From assembly GCA_951213105.1 (NCBI GenBank), contig OX578144.1, positions 79,037,801 to 79,101,800 on the forward strand: DNA of 64,000 bases, read 5' to 3'. Positions 11,618-22,448 of this stretch are shown in pieces (within the stretch, counting starts at the first letter, position 1; every line of letters starts with the position of its first letter). The position numbers and the translations under genes were made by a program. The notes beneath the pieces are model-generated. The model did not search any database. It worked only from the letters and a program-made list of their open reading frames with translations, and was not told the DNA's origin. This DNA is from Amaurobius ferox. Its lineage: Eukaryota > Arthropoda > Arachnida > Araneae > Amaurobiidae.

Positions 11618-13560
11618 CTATAACTGTTAAGGCTTTTTCTCAATTTACAACAATCATAAATATTATTTTGTATATATATTCAGAAGTTGTGCTATAAAAG
11701 TATGCATGTTTTTTTCTAAATTGTAACATTATATATTTGAAAAATTTTAATATATCTGAAAAATAAGAGTTTTCGACAAAATGTTTGTATGATAAATATA
11801 AATTTATTGTAAATTGTTTGGAGAACAATATTAAAAATATGAATGCATACTTTTATAGTCAAATATATAACTGTTTCGAGGATACGCTGGATGCCCTTCG
11901 CCAGTGCTTGAGAACCAACAAACCCGAAGTCAAAAAGACCAAATGGGCACAAATGGAAGAAACAAGCAAGTTGTGAATTAAGAGTCCAACTAATCTCTAA
12001 ATACTACTCCTAAATACTACTAATACTACTCTCTAAATAGTACTACTAATAAAAATCCCCCCCCCCCTGCTTAAAGCATATAATTATATTTATTTGAATA
12101 TAATTTCACCTTGAAAAAGGATAAAGGATTTCGTCGACCCAGAACATATGCTGTCCAATCAAATCCCATTCCCTGTTGCTAAATATCGTCAGATCAAATT
12201 GTTAGAAGAGCTTCCACATAAATGTGATTTAGATAAGAATCGAAACATAACGAAATCAATATGCCATTTAATTACAAGTTTGATAAGTAATTGATATATG
12301 TTTATGATATCTATGCTTTTAATAATAAATTACATTTAATGTAATTCATTTTATGTCTTCTATCTCTTACGAAATGTAGGATGAAGAGACAAACTCTGTG
12401 CGTTCGATTTACTATGGTTCGAAAATAGCAATTTGGAACTAATCTTCATTTCTATCTTTTTTGCGATACCAAAACCATGAAAATTCTATTTAATTAGTAA
12501 TAGTTAAAAATCGTACTCCCATAGTGGATAACGCAATCTATGGATCGGTTTGGCACTTTTTACGCGCTCTTCGGAAAAAATATCCGATACTTACAATAGC
12601 AATAAGAAAACTGGCTATGTGCCACCACTTTGCGAACTTCCAGGGAGACCGACAAATTCTGTCCTACTACGTAGCCATCTTCCAATTTCTTCAAAAAAAT
12701 ATTCATCCCACGTTAATTGAACATAGTTATATAGGACCTACAGACCCTGAGAGACCGGGGCTAACAGACATGTTCCTCGAAATGAAACTGCGTGCCAAGT
12801 TTCAGCTCTCTACGTGTTCCGGGAGCCGAGAACAAGCCCGTCAAAGATGTTGAACGAAGAGACAAGGAGATTTAACGTAAGCTAATAAGAGCAGGGAAAA
12901 TGATTTTTAACAAATATCTTAAACATTTTTGTCAGTTTCATTTATGTTTGGAGAAATTTTATAATTAAAATATCCATCATTTTTACGCAAGGGCACGAAG
13001 TTGATGCAGATTCATGGGCTTCCAGAAATTTTCTCCCAAGGAGCGGCAAACTCAACAATAAGATGTATAAATAACATCAACTAGTTTAGTGTCCATCTAT
13101 GTGACTTTAAATGTCCATAGGGGATAGACCATGTATAGATTATTATCTTTGATGTATTTTGAAAATCTTTGACTTTACTACAACTGGAGGCGCAAAAGAT
13201 TCAGACCGGGCTAGGGGTTTGCATTTTTAAATGCCTTCGTACCGAATGCTTTCGTACTCAAGCCGTACCACCTAAATAAATAAAGATGACAACATTTCTG
13301 AAAATGATGAGCCATAAGTTAAACCAATCGTTATACTTATTCTTTGTCATGCAAGTCTCTCTATAAACGCTAGCGATAATGCTTATGTTGTTATATCCAC
13401 GTATTATCGTGTTTGTTTCTGTTAGATGGCATAAAATTAGATTTTAAGTTCCCTGATTTTTTTGAAAAAATAAATACAATATTGAACAAATTTGAGATTC
13501 ATGAAGAGAAAATAAATAATTGATTTTAAATTATCAAATTTTACATATTTTGGTTACTTA
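11616..13560. other. Unassigned stretch
   Basis: AT-rich DNA with a C run at 12059-12067. A 109-codon ORF (12524-12853, plus) has no recognisable motif. The word TATGTGCCACCACTTTGCG at 12617 resembles inverted-repeat words at 61653. No repeat family from this window recurs here otherwise. Confidence 0.4.
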
Positions 13561-13741
13561 ACATATTCAAGGTAGGATCGAAAAGTTCGTAGAGTGTGCT
13601 GATATCTCCAACCCTGATTGGAGGAGAGGGGAACTATTTTACCGTGGAGTAGAGGCACATGTGACGCGAGATGTGAAAAGGAAGAAGCAGGTGTTTTTCT
13701 AGACAATGAACTGTAGTCGTTCGCGTTCGTCGAAGACAGAA

Positions 13742-13873
13742 ATGGTGTTTGAAAAACAACGTGTGAATATCAAATTTCGTCAGCGTTTTGGGAAAATCGC
13801 CGGATCAGTGATTGTTTCTGTCGGCGATGAAACTGTAAACATGCAAACACCTGTCGACCGAATATGCAAATGA
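13742..13873 (+). pseudogene. Mariner-like transposase, N-terminal stub
   Basis: A 43-codon reading frame begins MVFEKQRVNIKFRQRFGK, which resembles the start of mariner transposases, where a KQRxxIKF-like opening leads into the first helix-turn-helix. The similarity stops after about 18-24 residues and a TGA closes the frame at 13871-13873. No catalytic part follows; a Tc1 copy starts 150 bp downstream. A functional mariner transposase has roughly 340-350 residues. The call rests on the short N-terminal motif alone, so it is tentative. Confidence 0.35.
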
Positions 13874-14021
13874 TCAAAAATTCGCAGCCAATGAATAAAT
13901 AGTCGGAACTATCGCGCATTGAAACTGAGCACCATGGTGGTGTATATAAGGAGCGAACCTCGTTTTCAGGAACAAAACGTACAGTGAATTTCGATTGCGT
14001 TTACGTACCTTGATTGTAACA

Positions 14022-15015
14022 ATGCCTCGTCGGCGAATTTGGCGCCACTACGAGCATATGAAGGAATTTGAAAGAGGGCGTACTGCCGAACTGCATGAGG
14101 CTGGATGGGCACACCGACGACTCGCTCGGCATTTGGGTAGGAGCGATGCAGCAATTAGACGATGCTGGCAGGACTGGGTCCGAAATGGCAGATTTCAGGG
14201 GGGGGCAGCTGTGACAGCACGAGATTCGTCGTTATCAACCATCCAATGTGTCGAAAACCCAGAACGACCGGCTCGTCCGAAGACTTGAGCAGAACCATCC
14301 AATGTGTGACAAACACGGAAGTGACCACCCGAACCATTAATAGAATACTACGGGAGCGGAATCTATACTCACGGCGCCCATTACGCCGCCTACCACTGAC
14401 CAGCATGCACCATCAATAGCGATTCCAATGGTGCGGGGCCGATCAACGAGGAATTGTTCGAATTGGGAACGAATTGTCTTCAGTGATGAGTCCCGCTTCG
14501 ACGACCCGACGACCAGGCAGACATGTCTGGAGACAGCCCGGATATCGTCAGGATTCTGCTCTTACTGTCACATGCCACACGGCCCGACAACAGGGAGTTA
14601 TGGTCTGGGGTGCCATTTCGTTTGATAGTCGGACCCCTTTGATAGCCTTCCTTTGCACCATCACAGCACAGCGGTACTTTGCCGACCCGTTATATCGCCA
14701 TTCCTTTCGCGACACCCCGGGCAAAATTTTCAGCAAGATAATGCCAGCTCATACACGGCACGCCTCTCTATTGATTGTCTGCGTGCTTACAACACACTTC
14801 CTTGGCCAGTCAGATCCCCAGATCTCCCTATTAAGCACATTTGGGCTGAGATGGGGCGTCGCCTGCGACCATCCCAGAATGTAGACGAATTAGCTCATCA
14901 ATTGGAGGCCATTTGGAACGACATCCCTCAGAACACGATTCGGAAACTTTATACATCAATGCCACGTCGAGTAACAACTTGTATCAAGGCCAGAGGTGGA
15001 TCAACGCTATATTGA
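14022..15015 (+). pseudogene. Tc1-like transposase I, frameshifted
   Basis: A DDE transposase of Tc1/mariner type, broken into at least four frames. Residues 1-60 (14022-14200) encode the N-terminal helix-turn-helix, starting MPRRRIWRHYEHMKEFERGR with GWAHRRLARHLGRSDAAIRR. A frame change follows near 14200. The first catalytic Asp lies in WERIVFSDESRF (14467-14502). Another frame carries WGAISFDSRTPL (about 14606-14640). The last frame has FQQDNA with the second Asp (14727-14744). The third catalytic position reads SPDLPIKHIW, so the expected Glu is Lys and one residue seems missing. The C-terminus is RGGSTLY, stop at 15013. The start at 14022 fits the family's MPRRR opening. A possible right terminal repeat lies at 15136-15159, before an AT run; no matching left end was seen. 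It cannot make active protein. Confidence 0.85.
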
Positions 15016-15156
15016 CTTGCTCACTTTGTGCAGATTTTTCATCCAATTGCTCTAAAATTCTAATCATTTCTTTTCCTGTACATCCACATTACACGTGCCA
15101 AATTTTGTCTCATTTGGATAATTATTTCTTGGCGCATCGATTTTTTTTGTCTTAGA

Positions 15157-15159
<3 letters not shown>

Positions 15160-15202
<43 letters not shown>
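15160..15202. repeat. (AT)n microsatellite
   Basis: AT run directly after the putative right end of Tc1 copy I. Tc1 elements insert at TA, so the AT run may have been the target. Confidence 0.95.
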
Positions 15203-15205
<3 letters not shown>

Positions 15206-15494
15206 TTGCTAGAGTCCTTGACTAATATAAACTGATAAATAATGATAAAAAATACATAAAAATATTACATATTGAGAACAAAAGAAAAAAAATTCCATAC
15301 AATTCGCGCCATTTTGATGAATGGGCCATGTTCATAGAACAGAACAGAAGGAATGCAAATAATATAATTTGATTAAGGAACATTAAAAAGCAATATATTA
15401 GGAAATATTTTTAGATATATTAGTTGAAATATATTAGCTCTAAATGAAAAATATGAAATAAGATATTACTTTTACGAAAATATAAACATGTAAG

Positions 15495-15967
15495 TTCGCA
15501 CTGCAAACTCCAAGACGTTGGAGACGAAGCCTCCCAACCCACGAAGCGAGGTTCGGGGTTGCGAGCGTAGTGAGCTGGAGGCTGAGCTGGGTGAAATTGC
15601 TTTAGAAGCGAGTTAAGGGAGTTGGTAAGCGTCAACTAATAATAGGGTGAAGCCACAATGGGCTCATCACGCCTGCGGAGAGCTCCACTTAATTAGCGAA
15701 AGCGAATAGAGGGCTGAGCTGTGAGGTTTTGCGAGCATTAACGAGCATAGGAGACGTAGGAGGTCAAATTGAAAGAGTTCGTGACGCGAGTTCCAGGGCT
15801 GGTAAATTTCAGTTACCAAGGAACGAACCCCAACGGGCATATTACGCTTGTATAGCAGGCGGTGCGAAATTGCTCGCAAAACGAGCGTTATTGAGTAAGG
15901 GGCGAAGCCTCCTGACTCTAGAAGTAGTTACGGGGGTTGGAGAGCAAGGGGCGCAGGCCTCTAGTTG
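15495..15967. other. GC-rich patch with GAAGC/GAGC words, unidentified
   Basis: A stretch of about 470 bp at near 50 percent GC in AT-rich surroundings. Words such as GACGAAGCCTCC (15522) and GGCGAAGCCTCC (15901), GAGCTGGAGGCTGAGCTGGG and GCGAGCGTAGTGAGC recur with variation. Open frames of 60-80 codons exist on both strands but carry no motif I recognise. It matches nothing else in the window. It could be a foreign insert or an unknown repeat. No function is proposed. Confidence 0.45.
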
Positions 15968-16100
15968 AAAAAAAATAATAAATCTGAAGAAATTTTAGTT
16001 TAACTTTAACGCAAACTTTATTTTAACAGAGTTACATAACAAAAACAAGCTCATTTGCATGGCAGCTTCTATATGTTTTGAATTCCAGAACATTCCTTTT

Positions 16101-16861
16101 TACTTTCCCTGCAATACATGGTAATGTATAGGGAAAGTATTGGAATCATGCCGAAAATCACAACTCGAGTTTTCGACGGATCTACACGTTTCGAGACCTG
16201 TAGAATACGAAAAAACCGTTTTTAGCGTGACGTCTGTGTGTGTGTCTGTGTGTCTGTCTGTGCAGATTTTGTATCCACTCTAACTAAAAAAGTAATCTAC
16301 CGCATTTCATAAAATTTGATAGGTAAGTCACTTGTGGGCGACTCTGATGCTGATTAGTTTAGGGTACGATTCGGGATAAAAGAACCCGCCTTTTTTTGCG
16401 ACATGGCCCGCAAAAGCTTGTATCCACTGTAACTGAAAAACTAATGAACCGAATTTCACAAAATTTGGTAGATAAGTCACTTGTGGGTTACCCTGGTGCT
16501 GATTAGATTTTGGTACGATTCGAAAAAAAATAACCTGCCTTTTTTTTTGCAAAATGGCCCGCAAAAATCGTCAAAATCTAAACTAAAGAACTAGGTACAC
16601 TCAAATATATCCATTAAATGCTCGTTTAATACGTAATTTTTAACGACGAAAAGAAAAAGATCAACCCCATTACACTAGGACTAGCCGTTCTCGAGATATT
16701 TTAGTTTTTCGTATTTTCACTACGCCACCTTTAATAATAAGTCCGGTTACCGAATGAGAACGAAAATTGAATTAAAAGTGAAATAAATTTAAAAATAAAT
16801 AAAGAGAACGTGAATATAAACGTCTGCAGGGAAAGTCATGTGCTGCCCACATCAGATTTTT
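16101..16861 (-). mobile_element. Family C element, copy 2
   Basis: Complete-looking. The 3' hairpin is at 16101-16140 (TACTTTCCCTGCAATACATG, then GTAATGTATAGGGAAAGTAT) with a GT-rich tract at 16232-16262. The body carries GGCCCGCAAAA modules and the phrase CCGTTCTCGAGATATTTTAG (16683). The minus-strand 5' end is TCTGATGTGGGCAGCACATG followed by ACTTTCCCTGCAGACG. The 5' motif ACTTTCCCTGCAG is complementary to the CTGCAATAC/GGGAAAGT arms of the 3' hairpin. No coding capacity. A Helentron-type non-autonomous element is inferred. Confidence 0.8.
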
Positions 16862-17100
16862 ATTGTCATTGAAACCGCCTTAAAAACCACGGCCTGCCAT
16901 ACTAATTTTAAAGGATTTTACTTGACTCAAGCCGTGTTCAGACTGCTACTTGGCCGAGTTGGCAGATATATAAAGTTTCTTCTCGTGCAAATCTATAATG
17001 CAGACAATTTCGGCTAGAGGACATCGTAAGATTTTTATAATTTTCCCTTTCCCGGTTAGTGAAAATGTTACATAAGCACGCTCTTAATTTTGGTATTTTT

Positions 17101-17847
17101 TACTTTCTCTGCAATACATGGTAATGTATAGGGAAAGTATTGGAATCATGCCGAAAATCACAACTCGAGTTTTCGACGGATCTACACGTTTCGAGACCTC
17201 TAGAATACGAAAAAACTATTTTTAGTGTGACGTCTGTGTGTCTGTCTGTGTAATGAATGTATCCACTCAAACTAAAAAACTAATGGACCGAATTACAAAA
17301 TTTGGTAGGTAAGTCACATGCGTGAGACCCTGGTGCTGATTAGTTTTTGGTATGATTCGTGAAAACAGAACCCGCCTTTTTATGCGAAATGGCCCGTAAA
17401 AATTTCATGTATCCACTCTAGCTAAAATACTAATTGACCAAATTTCACATAATTTGGTAGATAAGTTACTTGTAGGATGATCTGGTTCTGATTAGATTTT
17501 GGTACGATTCGGAAAAGCATAACCTGCCTTTTTTTACGAAATGGCCCGCAAAAATCGCCAAAATCTAAAATAAAAAAACTACGTATGCTCAAATATATCC
17601 ATTAAATACTTGTTTTATACGTAATTTTAAACGAAGAAAAGAATAAGACCAACTCCATTACACTAGGACTAGCCGTTCTCGAGATATTTTAGTTTTTTCG
17701 TATTTTCTCTACGCCACCTTTGAAAATAGGTTCAGTTACCAAATGAGAACGAAAATTGAATTAAAAGTGAATTAAATTTAAATAAAATAAAGAGAACGTG
17801 GATATAAGTTTGCAGGGAAAGTCATGTGCTGCCCACATCAGATTTTT
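17101..17847 (-). mobile_element. Family C element, copy 3
   Basis: Same layout and orientation as copy 2, 240 bp downstream. The hairpin is at 17101-17140, the body has TGGCCCGTAAAAATTTC and CCGTTCTCGAGATATTTTAG, and the 5' end TCTGATGTGGGCAGCACATG (minus) lies at 17822-17843. It abuts a further hairpin-type end at 17848. Confidence 0.8.
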
Positions 17848-18050
17848 ACTTTCCCTATAATACATCATATATATCAAGTGACAGTATTGGGATCGAGCCA
17901 AGAATACGATTGTCTAATTTGGATGGATTTCTATGTTTTGAATATCCTTAAACACGAGTCAACCTTTTTTTCAATGGTCTGTGTGTCTGTGAATTTGTGT
18001 AGACAACATCTCTCGCATAAATTAAGATAAGCGAATAAAATTTGGCACGA
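17848..18050 (-). mobile_element. Third C-like 3' end, different body
   Basis: ACTTTCCCTATAATACATCA followed by CAGTATTGGGATCGAGCC resembles the terminal hairpin of B/C elements. A short GTCTGTGTGTCTGTG tract (17979-17995) and GATAAGCGAATAAAATTTGG follow. The right-hand end is not recognisable. It starts exactly where copy 3 stops, suggesting tandem elements. Confidence 0.45.
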
Positions 18051-18858
18051 TTATTTTATATAAAAACAAATACCTGTTTATTTTTAGGATAGTCCGACAA
18101 CGCAAGAAGACTCTCAATATATCAAATATTTTTTTTACGAAAATTGAAAGAAAACTTAATTCTGAAAAAAAAAAGTTGTTTAAAATGTTACAAACAAATA
18201 GCCATTTTATATATACTTTTATTACATAAAAACGAATAGTAATTATTTTATTTTTTATTCAGAAACAAATGAAATAATGAACAAAACCCTAATATGCTTG
18301 AAATGACTTAAACTTGACTTAAACGCTTATGCTTAAAATGACTATATTGACTTTAAAAAAAGAAGAAAAAAATGTGATTCACTACTATCAAATGAATGAA
18401 CGTTTTACTTGTTAATACTTTTAACGAGAAATAATTGGATACTATTATTTAACAGCCACCACGATGCCGTTCTTGAGATTTTAATTTTTCTCGGGGAAAC
18501 TCAAATGATCGAGTTAAGCGAAATTTAGTATACTTGTTTTAAAATGATAATAACAAACATGTCATAGATTTTAAACGAGGATGTGGCCAGCACCCCCTCC
18601 TCCCTCCTATAAAAAAAATTCCCGTAAGTTTTACTTTTATTGTCAATTATTTAGTTTTATAAGATTTTTTTTCTTCCTGCAGTTACGGTATCAAATTTTC
18701 AAAATTTTTTGAATTTCATTCTTGTCTCACTGTAACCCATTCTACCTTAAGTAATTATATCTCGAAAGATTAAAATTTTACAATTCACGAGTCAACTAAA
18801 ATAAGAAATATCACCCCCCGCCCGAAAACGCACTGACTACTCTGTTACTTGTTATAGA
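18051..18858. other. Unassigned stretch
   Basis: AT-rich, no gene signal. GGATGTGGCCAGCACC at 18580 recalls a B/C 5' end but lacks the rest. A pyrimidine-rich stretch lies at 18590-18610. Confidence 0.4.
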
Positions 18859-18859
18859 T

Positions 18860-19530
18860 TGATGTGAAATATTAGTACTGGTGTTTCACATTAATCGCAT
18901 ATTTTCAATGCGAAAAAGGGTATGTGGGTTGCGTGTGAAGATGGTACAAGGTAACTAGGAAGAGGTTTCGATATTCTTTTAGTTTTTTTGAAAAATAAAT
19001 ACTTGTTATTATTGTTATTATTATTATTAAATTATACAGTTCCGATAGATTAATAGAATGTAGTTTATTTTGTCCGAATTCAACCACAAACGACGTGTTA
19101 TCGGCGATGAAACGTTGGCAGTCACTTCACCGAACGAACGTGCGGTCGGCGTAAGGTAAAGATGAATAAAGATCTAAAATTAAAATGTTTTAAACTTTCC
19201 CATCGAAATTGTTTTATAATAACTAACTTATATACCCTCTGTGGAAAGTTCTAGAAAAAGCACACAACTTAAGATGTTCTTATCCAATCTACAAAATTCG
19301 AAGTTTCCAAATCTCGCCAAAAGCCGACAAGTTGCCGATACTTCGCCAAATTCGTAGCTTAGCTAACCGATTTTATCGCCAAGACCAAACGACCCGAACT
19401 TCTAAGTTATAACAATAGTTTCTTGCTAGGTTTCGTCACAATATGATGTCACTTCCGTTACAAACTTGCGTTTCCTCTTCATCATATTTCTTTCATGAAT
19501 CACTCTATGCACCGCGCCGTAGGATGCTTT
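18860..19530 (+). mobile_element. Repeat F, copy 1 (right end cut by a B element)
   Basis: It starts TGATGTGAAAT, then GGTACAAGGTAACTAGGAAG, GTTATCGGCGATGAAACG, CGCCAA-rich words (19310-19385) and ATGATGTCACTTCCGTTAC. It matches 39478-41267 in order. It stops at GGATGCTTT, just short of where copy 2 has its terminal repeat, because B copy 1 begins there. No ORF. A short DNA transposon is possible, judged from copy 2. Confidence 0.6.
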
Positions 19531-19538
19531 AAAAAAAA

Positions 19539-20306
19539 TCTGATGTGGGCAACACATAACTTTCCTTATATAATGAAAAGAATTTACTACTTTTACAGTA
19601 AAAAAATAGGTTTTTCTTATAGTAGATACTAATATTCTTTCCAAGATATTGAATTTTCGGCAATTAGTCGTCATTTTCATTGATTTAGCGTCATTTTTAT
19701 CCATTTGGCGAGATTTTCGTTAATTTGGCAACATTTCAAAAAGTCGCCAAGTTGGCGACATTCTGCCAAATTCGTCGCCAAAATCTCGCCAAGCGTTATG
19801 GACGAAGAAATAAGTTGTTCTTACAGGAGATAAATGACTATAGGCGTTCAAATGCAAAAATATTACTCAAAGTATCTTTTTTCATGAATGGAACGAGCTA
19901 GATCCACGAGAATGATGTCACCCAATTTATCGCATGGTATTACATATGAAAAGTGAACATGTTTCTGTATAGGAAATATTTTTTTTACATTTTAAATGAC
20001 TTTTTAATAATTTTTTTGAAAAATGTGCATTATCTCGAGAACGGTTCATGTTAGCGTTCTAAAATTTATGTCAATCGTTTTTTAATGAAAAATTACCATA
20101 AGAAATGTCTATTTGCGTAACTTTATTAGTGGTTTTGATTTTTTGACGATTTTTTCAAAATTTTATTCGAAAATTTAGGGGGGTTCTGAACTTTCGATTA
20201 CACATAAAAACAATAGGCTTCCAGTGTTTACGGATTGTGATTTTTGTACCAAATTTGGTTCGAATCGGTCCATTCGTTCGTCAGTTATCGTCTCCACAGA
20301 ATCACT

Positions 20307-20394
<88 letters not shown>

Positions 20395-20523
20395 GACATC
20401 ACTTCAAAAATGTTTGTATCGTGATCAGGGATGCTTGAAACGTGCTCTCCCGTCGAAAACTCGAATTCGAATTTTCGACCCCGTCACAATACTTTCCTTA
20501 TACATTATGTATATAGGAAAGTA
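19539..20523 (+). mobile_element. Family B element, copy 1
   Basis: Full length, 985 bp. The 5' end TCTGATGTGGGCAACACATA contains a small hairpin (ATGTG/CACAT) and is followed by ACTTTCCTTATATAATG. Next come a CGCCAA/TTGGCG-rich module (19690-19795), TATCTCGAGAACGGTTCATG (20031), AATCGGTCCATTCGTTCGTC, and a long CA microsatellite (20307-20392). The end is CCCCGTCACAATACTTTCC with the terminal hairpin at 20488-20522 (CTTTCCTTATA...TATAGGAAAG). The 5' motif ACTTTCCTTATAT pairs with the last hairpin arm. Non-coding; a Helentron-type HINE is inferred. Confidence 0.85.
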
Positions 20524-21157
20524 AAAAGAAATAAAAATAATTTTCTACCTATGGCCTTGCTTTCAACGCGGTTTAATTTATAAGAAAGCAAATCTGTGTT
20601 ATTGTTTTCCCACATTATCAAAATTTATTAATGTGTTGTAAAAGTCATGAGTTGGACACATAAGATTTTCCTTGCCGTTTTATTACCTGAAACTGGATAC
20701 CGCACAATTCAGATCAAACAGAAATATAATTAATTTTGCGTTACTAAAATTTCGCGGATTCTCTTCTATGTTTGCCCCTTGATTAAAATATCTGTTCAGC
20801 AATATTCTTTAATTATAAAGCATCTGATCATATTTATTCGAATCCAGTTTCATCTTAAAGTGATAAAGATACGCATTTCGGGATAGACTTTATGGAATAA
20901 AATCCCATTCTCCGTTCTGTGTTCCCGGAATAATTTATTAGAAGCGATTAGAGTAAAATGTGGTTTGAATAGAAACTGGAAAATTACAAAATTAATTAAA
21001 CGTCTTTGCCGCTGTATTGATAAGCGGATTAGGGAGATGCAAAAAGTTATACGTTTACATTCGACTGTAGTTTATCTTTCGATTTCTAGATCTTCAGAAA
21101 TAATGACATCAGTTCTCAACCTTTTCCAGGCAAACCAACTATTACTTTAGAATTGGA
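20524..21157. other. Unassigned stretch
   Basis: AT-rich DNA between two B copies. No repeat from this window and no convincing ORF. Confidence 0.4.
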
Positions 21158-21685
21158 GAAAATCTCGCCAAACGTTATGAACGAAGAAATAAGTTATTCT
21201 TACAGCAGATAAAAGACTATTGGCATTCAAATACAAAAGTATTACCCAAAGTATATTTTCTCATGAATGGGATGAGCTAGATTCACGAGAATGATGTCAC
21301 CAAATTTATCGCATGATATTACATATGAAAGTGAACATATTTCGCAACATATATTTTTTATTTTATGTGATTTTTTAATAAATTTATTTGAGAAATGTGC
21401 AATATCTCGAAAGTCGAGAACGGTTCGTGCTAGTTTTCTGAAATTTATGTTAATCGTTTCTAATAAAAAAATTACATACAAAATGATAATTTGCGTAACT
21501 TTATCAAATGTTTTAATTTTTTGATGATTTTTTCAAAATTTCACTCGAAAATTTAGTGGAATTCTGAACATTTCAATTGCGATCAAAATCAATAGGCTTC
21601 TAGTATTCATGGATTGTAATTTTTGTACCAAATTTCGTTCGAATCGCTCATTTGTTCGTAAGATATAGTCTTCACAGGCACACTG

Positions 21686-21716
<31 letters not shown>

Positions 21717-21847
21717 TCACCTCAAAAACCTTTTATTCGTGCTCAAGGATGCTTGGAACATGCTTTCCAGTTAAAAACTCGAAATCGAATTTTCGACCCC
21801 TTCACAATACTTTCCTTATACATTATACTATGTATATAAGGAAAGTA
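21158..21847 (+). mobile_element. Family B element, copy 2 (5' truncated)
   Basis: It enters the B body at AAAATCTCGCCAAACG and runs through the CA tract (21683-21712) to the terminal hairpin (ACTTTCCTTATACATTATAC, then TATGTATATAAGGAAAGTA). The first 270 bp of the family are missing. Confidence 0.8.
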
Positions 21848-21963
21848 ATAATGTATAATATCCGCGGTATTGTGTTTTTTACGTTGAATTATACATTTGG
21901 CGATTTTTCGAATGTCAACATGTAATACTATTTCAAAGTACCCAAATAACTTATATTTCACAC
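21848..21963. other. Unassigned stretch
   Basis: AT-rich spacer between B copy 2 and a truncated SINE. Nothing recognised. Confidence 0.4.
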
Positions 21964-22142
21964 AACTCTAAAGTCCTTCCGAGAGGTTGGTGGTAGGGGA
22001 AGGAGGGTACGGTCCCTGTGGATGCCTCCCCCACTGGGTTCCGGTCTAAATTGGGTGGCACTTCCCGACCGTCCAAACAGTTACCTTACACCTTTCTGGT
22101 AGGTCGGACGGTCTGGGTTTCAACAACAACAACAACTCTAAA
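21964..22142 (+). mobile_element. SINE-1, 5'-truncated, with 9-bp target duplication
   Basis: It begins in mid-body at GTCCTTCCGAGAGG (21973) and ends ACGGTCTGGGTTTCAACAAC in a (CAA)n tail. AACTCTAAA flanks it on both sides (21964-21972 and 22134-22142). 5' truncation plus a target duplication is the mark of LINE-type target-primed reverse transcription. Confidence 0.85.
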
Positions 22143-22448
22143 TTAACAATTATCGATATTGGGAGAATCTTCAATAAGCGATGTAGTCCATATATTAAAA
22201 TATTTTAATAATTAATTCATTAATTAGGCGTCATTTTCCTTAACTTAGCATCATTTTTGCAATTTTGGTTAATCTAGAGCGAAATATATCTATACGCTGA
22301 TTGTGAAAAATATATGTTGCAAGATAGAAACATTTTGAATCAGAAGTAGGAAAAGGAACTGGAAGTGGAAATCCTTAGTAAACCTCCTGTTCTTGTCCGG
22401 AGTTTGATGCTGAATCCATAACAGTCATAATATAATCTCTATCTATAC
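22143..22448. other. Unassigned stretch
   Basis: AT-rich. GGCGTCATTTTCCTTAACTT at 22207 recalls a piece of the B body, too short to call. No gene signal. Confidence 0.4.

Noticed and set aside
12524..12853. 109-codon ORF as a gene
   Set aside because: No motif, no coding-like composition, and length within chance for this sequence.
20175..20424. Cys/Val- and Thr/His-repeat ORFs over CA/GT tracts (also at 39539 and 41298)
   Set aside because: These are translations of dinucleotide microsatellites inside B elements.
19539..20523. B elements as LTR retrotransposons or solo LTRs
   Set aside because: No TG...CA ends, no primer-binding or polypurine site, no long target duplication, no gag/pol; both ends form hairpins instead.
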